In this document: positions 59,230 to 64,000 of the stretch, piece after piece
Layout: every line of letters starts with the position of its first letter
How positions within the stretch are numbered: the first letter of the stretch is position 1
Assembly: GCF_017355405.1 (NCBI RefSeq)
Contig: NZ_CP061177.1
Span: 2,277,001 to 2,341,000, forward strand
Source: Roseomonas haemaphysalidis
GTDB taxonomy: Bacteria; Pseudomonadota; Alphaproteobacteria; Acetobacterales; Acetobacteraceae
Length of the DNA stretch: 64,000 nucleotides
Reading direction: 5' to 3'
Made by a program: the position numbers and the translations under genes
Notes under the pieces: generated by a model
What the model was told of the DNA's origin: nothing
Database searches by the model: none
The model's input: the letters and a program-made list of their open reading frames with translations, nothing else

Positions 59230-61575
59230 TCAATCCGCCACCTCGGGTTCCTTCTCGCTTTCGTCGCCATCGGGCTTGGGCAGGGCGGTCAGCACCGCTT
59301 CCTGCATGTCGAACGTCAGCTCGCCATCCTTCAGGCCGACCTTGACCGAACCGCCCTTCACCAGCTTGCCGAACAGCAGCTCCTCGGCCAGCGGCTTCTT
59401 GACGTATTCCTGGATGACGCGCGCCAGCGGGCGGGCGCCATACAGAGGGTCGTAGCCCTTCTCGGCCAGCCATTCCTTGGCGGCGGAAGACAGCTCGATG
59501 GTCACGTTGCGATCCGCGAGCTGGGCTTCCAGCTGCATCACGAACTTCTCGACCACGTTGCCGACGATCTCCTGCGTCAGGCCGGAGAAGGGTACCACGG
59601 CATCCAGGCGGTTGCGGAACTCGGGCGTGAACAGCCGCTTCACGGCCTCCTCGTCCTCGCCCTTGCGGACCTGCTGGCCGAAGCCGATGCCGGGCTTGGC
59701 CATGTCCGCGGCACCCGCGTTGGTGGTCATAATCAGGATCACGTTGCGGAAGTCGACCGTCTTGCCGTTGTGATCGGTCAGCTTCCCGTGGTCCATCACC
59801 TGCAACAGGATGTTGTAGAGCTCCTGGTGCGCCTTCTCGATCTCATCGAGCAGCAGCACGGCATGAGGATGCTGGTCGATGCTGTCGGTCAGCAACCCGC
59901 CCTGGTCGAAGCCCACATAGCCCGGCGGGGCGCCGATCAGCCGGCTGATGCTGTGCCGCTCCATGTACTCCGACATGTCGAAGCGGATCAGCTCGATGCC
60001 CAGCGTCTTGGCCAGCTGCTTGGCCACCTCGGTCTTGCCGACGCCGGTGGGGCCGCTGAACAGGTAGTTGCCGATTGGCTTCTCCGGGTCGCGCAGGCCG
60101 GCCCGGGCCAGCTTGATCGCGGCGGACAGCGCCTCGATCGCCTTGTCCTGGCCGAACACCATGGACTTCAGGTCGCGCTCCAGCGTGCGGAGCGTTTCCT
60201 TGTCGTCCGACGACACGGACTTGGGTGGGATGCGGGCGATCTTCGCCACGATCTCCTCCACGTCCTTCAGCGTCACGGTCTTGCGGCGCTTGTTCTCCGG
60301 CAAGAGCATCCGGCTCGCGCCCACCTCGTCGATCACGTCAATCGCCTTGTCGGGCAGCTTGCGGTCGTGGATGTACTTGGAGGACAGTTCCACCGCCGCC
60401 CGGATCGCCTCAGGCGTGTACTTGACCTTGTGATGCTTCTCGTAGTTCGTCTTGAGGCCGGTCAGGATCTTCACCGCATCCTCGACCGTCGGCTCGTTGA
60501 CGTCGATCTTCTGGAAGCGGCGGACCAGGGCGCGGTCCTTCTCGAAGTGCTGGCGGTATTCCTTGTAGGTGGTGGAACCGACGCAACGCAGCGTGCCCTG
60601 GGCCAGCGCCGGCTTCAGCAGGTTCGAGGCATCCATCGCGCCGCCCGACGTCGCGCCAGCACCGATCACGGTGTGGATCTCGTCGATGAACAGGATGGAG
60701 CCGGGCTGCTGCTCCAGCTCGTTGACCACGGCCTTCAGCCGCTCCTCGAAGTCACCGCGGTAGCGGGTACCGGCCAGCAGCGCGCCCATGTCGAGCGCGA
60801 AGATGGTGGACTTCAGCAGCACCTCGGGCACGTCGCCCTCGATGATCCGCTTGGCCAGGCCCTCGGCAATGGCGGTCTTGCCGACGCCGGGATCGCCCAC
60901 GTAGAGCGGGTTGTTCTTGGTGCGGCGGCACAGGATCTGGATGGTCCGCTCGATCTCCTGATCGCGGCCGATCAGCGGGTCGATCTTGCCGGCCTGCGCC
61001 TTCTTGTTCAGGTTCACGCAGTAGTTCGACAGCGCGTCCTGACCCCGGCGGGCCTGCGGCTTCTCCTCCTTCTCCACGCCCGGCTCCTCTGGAGGGGTAT
61101 TGGGCGCCTGGCCTGTGACAGGCCGGTTGGCGCTGCGCCCGGGCGCCTTGGCGATGCCGTGGCTAATGAAGTTGACCGCGTCCAGCCGCGTCATGTCCTG
61201 CAACTGCAGGAAATAGACAGCATGGCTTTCGCGCTCGCTGAACAGGGCGACGAGGACATTGGCCCCCGACACCTCGTCGCGGCCCGAGGACTGCACGTGG
61301 ATGGCCGCGCGCTGCACGACGCGCTGGAAGCCGGCCGTCGGCTTCGGCTCGCCGGTGCGCTCCGTGACCAGCCCGGCGAGGTCCTTGTCCAGGAACTCCG
61401 CCAGATCGCGCTTCAGCTTGTCCTGGTCGACGCCGCAGGCGCGCAGCACGGTGGCGGCGTCGGTGTCGTCCACAAGGGCGAGGAGAAGATGTTCGAGCGT
61501 CGCGTATTCGTGCCGGCGGTCGTTGGCGAGGGCCAGCGCACGATGGAGCGTCTGCTCTAGGTTGCGGGACAGCAT
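59230..61575 (-). CDS. clpA: ATP-dependent Clp protease ATP-binding subunit ClpA
   Basis: 781 residues. A Clp_N domain (about 1–145) is followed by two AAA+ modules: first Walker A GDPGVGKT (227–234), second GPTGVGKTE (about 510), and the ClpP-binding loop region ([16 protein letters not shown]) near 640. It unfolds substrates for ClpP, including N-end-rule substrates delivered by ClpS. GGGGAG lies 6 bases before the ATG. The clpS gene lies upstream on the same strand, about 200 bases away, and they are probably co-regulated. Confidence 0.96.
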   Translation of the reverse strand: MLSRNLEQTLHRALALANDRRHEYATLEHLLLALVDDTDAATVLRACGVDQDKLKRDLAEFLDKDLAGLVTERTGEPKPTAGFQRVVQRAAIHVQSSGRDEVSGANVLVALFSERESHAVYFLQLQDMTRLDAVNFISHGIAKAPGRSANRPVTGQAPNTPPEEPGVEKEEKPQARRGQDALSNYCVNLNKKAQAGKIDPLIGRDQEIERTIQILCRRTKNNPLYVGDPGVGKTAIAEGLAKRIIEGDVPEVLLKSTIFALDMGALLAGTRYRGDFEERLKAVVNELEQQPGSILFIDEIHTVIGAGATSGGAMDASNLLKPALAQGTLRCVGSTTYKEYRQHFEKDRALVRRFQKIDVNEPTVEDAVKILTGLKTNYEKHHKVKYTPEAIRAAVELSSKYIHDRKLPDKAIDVIDEVGASRMLLPENKRRKTVTLKDVEEIVAKIARIPPKSVSSDDKETLRTLERDLKSMVFGQDKAIEALSAAIKLARAGLRDPEKPIGNYLFSGPTGVGKTEVAKQLAKTLGIELIRFDMSEYMERHSISRLIGAPPGYVGFDQGGLLTDSIDQHPHAVLLLDEIEKAHQELYNILLQVMDHGKLTDHNGKTVDFRNVILIMTTNAGAADMAKPGIGFGQQVRKGEDEEAVKRLFTPEFRNRLDAVVPFSGLTQEIVGNVVEKFVMQLEAQLADRNVTIELSSAAKEWLAEKGYDPLYGARPLARVIQEYVKKPLAEELLFGKLVKGGSVKVGLKDGELTFDMQEAVLTALPKPDGDESEKEPEVAD

Positions 61576-61781
61576 GGTGACGCTCCCCTTCAGGATACGG
61601 CGCCGGCGACCTCGCCGCCGGGACCGTAAATCAGGATCAGGATACCCCGAGGATAAGCCTGATGTGGTTCCGTTCTCTTGCTTTCACGACCCCCCCAAGA
61701 CGATTTCCGGGGGATAAGTCGTGATGTTCGACAAGCCACAGCGGTGCGGAATGACTGTGGCTCATGATCTGAGCCGGACGC

Positions 61782-62249
61782 TCAGTCCTTTTCAATGGTG
61801 CATTGCAGGGGATGCTGGTTCTGGCGCGCCAGATCCATCACCTGCGTCACCTTGGTTTCGGCCACCTCGTAGGTGAAGACGCCACAAACCCCGACGCCCC
61901 GCCGGTGGACGTGCAGCATGATGCGGGTCGCTTCTTCCCGGTTCTTCTGGAAGAAGCGCTCCAGGACATGCACCACGAACTCCATGGGCGTGTAGTCGTC
62001 GTTGAGCATCAGCACCTTGTACATGGCGGGCTTGCGCGTCTTGGGCCGCGCCTTGACCACCACGTTGGTGCCGGTGTCATCCCCGTTGCCGCCGCCCGGA
62101 GGGGCGTCGACGCCGTTGCCTCCGCCAGGGTTGCCGGGGCCGCCGGGGGGTTCGGGAGCCGGTCCACTCGCCGGCCACAGGTCCGCCGCCGCGCCGGACC
62201 CCATGGGCCCGCGCCGATACCGGACCTGGCGCTCGTCCTGATCGGTCAT
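61782..62249 (-). CDS. clpS: ClpS adaptor for ClpAP
   Basis: 155 residues. The core ([51 protein letters not shown]) is a clear ClpS, with Asn-Asp for binding N-degrons and the Tyr-Thr-Pro-Met segment. The N-terminus carries about 75 extra residues rich in Gly, Pro and Asp, longer than in most ClpS. GAAGG is 5 bases before ATG 62249. It selects N-end-rule substrates for ClpA. The extension is low-complexity and of unknown use. Confidence 0.95.
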   Translation of the reverse strand: MTDQDERQVRYRRGPMGSGAAADLWPASGPAPEPPGGPGNPGGGNGVDAPPGGGNGDDTGTNVVVKARPKTRKPAMYKVLMLNDDYTPMEFVVHVLERFFQKNREEATRIMLHVHRRGVGVCGVFTYEVAETKVTQVMDLARQNQHPLQCTIEKD

Positions 62250-62641
62250 TGTGCCTTCGCCAACCTGCCGCTTACGCGCTTCGCCAAAATCAGCCGTCTT
62301 TCGTCGTAGAGGAAACAGCGTCCAGAGCCTTGGTCCTGGAGGATGAACCTGGTGAATGGACCCGATGCCCGCCCTCGGTACCACGATATCGGAGCGGACC
62401 GGGGAAGGTGAAGGGTGGAACGGGAATGGCGCCGAGAAAAGCGCCCTTCTCCATCGTTACATGCCATTTGGGGTGCCCGTGGCCGCAGGAAAAGGCACCG
62501 CAGCGCATGACGGGCCGGCAACCAGGGCAGGGAAGGGCGGCCAGACGCACAAAGGCCCGGCGACGCCAAAGCGTGCCGGGCCTGGGGCCGGTGGCGGGCC
62601 ACCGGGACAGGGTCGCCGCCGGTTGCCCGGCGGCGCGCCCG
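62250..62641. other. Intergenic region upstream of clpS
   Basis: 392 bases between clpS and the phasin stop. It holds the clpS promoter and the phasin terminator (62549–62584). Open frames on both strands here are shadows without ribosome-binding sites. I see nothing else. Confidence 0.6.
62549..62584 (-). terminator. Terminator of the phasin gene
   Basis: On the minus strand a 9-bp AGGCCCGGC/GCCGGGCCT stem has a 13-base loop and is followed by TTGTG. It lies about 60 bases after the phasin stop. Confidence 0.65.
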
Positions 62642-63187
62642 TCACATGCGGATGGCGGGCTTGGTCATCTTCTCCATCGCCAGCGTCCAGCGGGCGGCGA
62701 TCGGCGCCGAAGCCTGCTCGGCCAGCTTGAAGGCGGCCTCGTTCAGCTTGGTGGTCTCGCTGACCGACTTCTCCATGGCGGACTTCAAGAAGGCGGTGTT
62801 CAGCTCCGCCGCTTCCTTGACGCTGCGGACCGAGGACAGCGCCTTGGCATTCTCGATCGACTGCTCGCCAAAGCCCTGCATCATGCTGAAGGCCTGGCGG
62901 CTGAGGTCCTGCAGGCCAGCCATGTAGGTCTGCGTCGCCTTGGTGAAGGCCTCGACGTTGCCGCGGCCGAACTCGGCCACGTCCTCGGCACCCTTCTGCA
63001 TGGTGTCGGCGGTCTGGGTCATCTGGTCCATGGGGGTCTTCTCCAAAGTGTTCAGGGTATTGGCGGCGCCGGTCTCGATAGCCTTCTCGACCTGCGCAGC
63101 ATTCTGCTCGGCCACCTTGCGCACCGTCTCGGCGGCGAGAGTCGTGGCCTTGCCCGCCAGTTTCGTCACATTGGTCGTGCCAGCCAT
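62642..63187 (-). CDS. Phasin-family protein
   Basis: 181 residues, almost entirely amphipathic helix, with the Phasin_2-like run VEAFTKATQTYMAGLQDLSRQAF and KSAMEKSVSETTKLNEAAFKLAE. Phasins coat polyhydroxyalkanoate granules; some members are granule-independent stress proteins. ATG 63187 has GAGGA 8 bases upstream; the frame further upstream is rejected. There is no PHA gene in the window, so the link to granules is by family only. Confidence 0.88.
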   Translation of the reverse strand: MAGTTNVTKLAGKATTLAAETVRKVAEQNAAQVEKAIETGAANTLNTLEKTPMDQMTQTADTMQKGAEDVAEFGRGNVEAFTKATQTYMAGLQDLSRQAFSMMQGFGEQSIENAKALSSVRSVKEAAELNTAFLKSAMEKSVSETTKLNEAAFKLAEQASAPIAARWTLAMEKMTKPAIRM

Positions 63188-63542
63188 GGGATGGTCCTCA
63201 CCTGCTTCCGGGTCCGCCTGCGGGATCTTGTCCCTCGGCAGCGTCATGTCGGCCGCAGGCAGAAGGCTGGAACCGTCCTGTTGCACCGCAGCAAGGCAGC
63301 GTATGCCGCTGTTCCGTTGCGCAAGTCCAGCAAAATTTTGCGCCGCACCATTTCTGTTCGGTCACAGACCGATCCTGCGCTGTCCGTTGTGGCGACGGCG
63401 TCGCAGGGCCGCATGGTAAGTCCCTGCCTTGCAAGCGCGTTCCCGTTCAGTTCACGGTGACAAGATCGTGTTACCATCGGTAGTGTTACGGCTCCGGTTC
63501 TTCGGGGGATGAACCGGGATGGATACGATCGGGGGATGGGGT
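63188..63542. other. Divergent intergenic region, phasin and carboxypeptidase
   Basis: 355 bases with two promoters expected. A small imperfect inverted repeat (GGTGAC-N8-GTTACC) lies at about 63458–63477. No gene is visible. Confidence 0.5.
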
Positions 63543-64000
63543 ATGCGTGTGGTTCTGGCCATGGGGATGGCCGCGCGCGGCTTGCTGCGCAATGGCACGG
63601 GGCGGGCAGTTAGCCCCCGTGCGGCGGGTTCGCGCCAATGGCGCCTCGCCCTGGCCGGCCTGGCCGGAGCCGCGACGCTGGCGGGCCTGCTGCCTGGCGT
63701 GGCACAGGCGCAGATCGGCAGCGCCCGCTACGCCTCGGTGGTGATGGAGCCGCGCACGGGCAACCTGCTGTCGTCCACCAATCCGGACGAGCCGCGCCAC
63801 CCTGCCTCGCTCACTAAGATGATGACCCTGTACATGCTGTTCGACGCCATGCGCGCCGGGCACATTTCACCGGAGTCGCGGCTGGTGATGACGCCCACCG
63901 CCGCCGCCAAGCCGCCGTCCAAGCTGGGGTTGCGGGTCGGCTACAGCCTGTCGGTGGAGCAGGGCATCTATGCCCTGGTCACGAAGTCGGCCAACGACAT
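63543..64000 (+). CDS. D-alanyl-D-alanine carboxypeptidase (S11), 5' part
   Basis: The first 152 residues of a serine-type penicillin-binding protein; the 3' end is outside the window. A signal peptide (LALAGLAGAATLAGLLPGVAQA) precedes YASVVMEPRTGNLLSS, the catalytic SxxK motif (SLTKMM, in PASLTKMMTLYM) and the SxN motif (SAND) at the window edge. It trims pentapeptides of peptidoglycan in the periplasm. The start is ATG 63543; upstream ATGs at 63506 and 63521 are not in a favourable context. Confidence 0.9.
   Translation, partial: MRVVLAMGMAARGLLRNGTGRAVSPRAAGSRQWRLALAGLAGAATLAGLLPGVAQAQIGSARYASVVMEPRTGNLLSSTNPDEPRHPASLTKMMTLYMLFDAMRAGHISPESRLVMTPTAAAKPPSKLGLRVGYSLSVEQGIYALVTKSAND

Noticed and set aside
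1..64000. CRISPR arrays, tRNA or rRNA genes, intact IS elements, prophage
   Set aside because: I looked for spaced direct repeats, cloverleaf-like segments, transposase motifs and phage structural genes and found none. The only repeats are the Pro-rich linker repeats near 235–444 and low-complexity coding tracts.

Overview
The window comes from a very GC-rich chromosome with compact, overlapping operons. The ClpS–ClpA pair, a phasin, a TTT-type (Bug) receptor with a twin-arginine leader and an HWE-type kinase all point to an alphaproteobacterium. Acetobacteraceae, perhaps Roseomonas-like, is my best guess; it is an inference, because there is no rRNA or other marker gene here. I saw no tRNA, rRNA, CRISPR array, intact insertion sequence or prophage.

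Region 1 (1–4.25 kb): the 3' end of a large secreted protein with a proline-rich linker and a carbohydrate-binding-like C-terminus; an internally duplicated ParB/Srx-like protein; an AT-rich stretch of about 1 kb with no clear gene; and an XRE-type regulator coupled to a 34-residue upstream ORF.

Region 2 (4.25–40.2 kb) is a full exosortase A (XrtA)/PEP-CTERM and exopolysaccharide locus. It holds glycosyltransferases, FemAB/GNAT-like acyltransferases, polysaccharide deacetylases, an XrtA-type amidotransferase, an epimerase, a small membrane peptide and a large Tat-exported protein. Two opposed operons start from one AT-rich divergent promoter region (28376–28717). The minus operon runs: initiating sugar transferase, PrsK, PrsR, PrsT, O-ligase/polymerase-like protein, small membrane protein, Tat protein. 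The plus operon runs: export lipoprotein, chain-length protein, tyrosine autokinase, outer-membrane protein, ATPase, deacetylase, FemAB protein, glycosyltransferase, exosortase. Directly after the exosortase is one PEP-CTERM substrate gene with its own near-consensus sigma-54 promoter and an upstream inverted repeat. This fits control by the sigma-54 activator PrsR encoded 15 kb away.

Region 3 (40.3–50 kb): an RND efflux pump (inner-membrane and adaptor genes) divergent from its TetR regulator across a palindromic operator, then a small lipoprotein, a TolC-type channel with odd codon use, a polysaccharide flippase and one more glycosyltransferase.

Region 4 (50–64 kb) is mostly housekeeping or metabolic: an LhgO-like FAD oxidoreductase, an Uup-type ABC-F ATPase, a small conserved-looking protein, a Bug receptor, an aspartate-dehydrogenase-like protein, an M20 peptidase, a GreB-like factor, an HWE kinase, ClpA, ClpS, a phasin and the start of a D,D-carboxypeptidase.

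The points most worth following are the single-substrate exosortase module with its visible sigma-54 control, a GTGTAAAWTTT-like motif recurring in AT-rich intergenic regions of the polysaccharide locus, the pair of related secreted proteins that bracket part of the locus, the duplicated ParB/Srx protein, and two small genes (34 and 48 residues).
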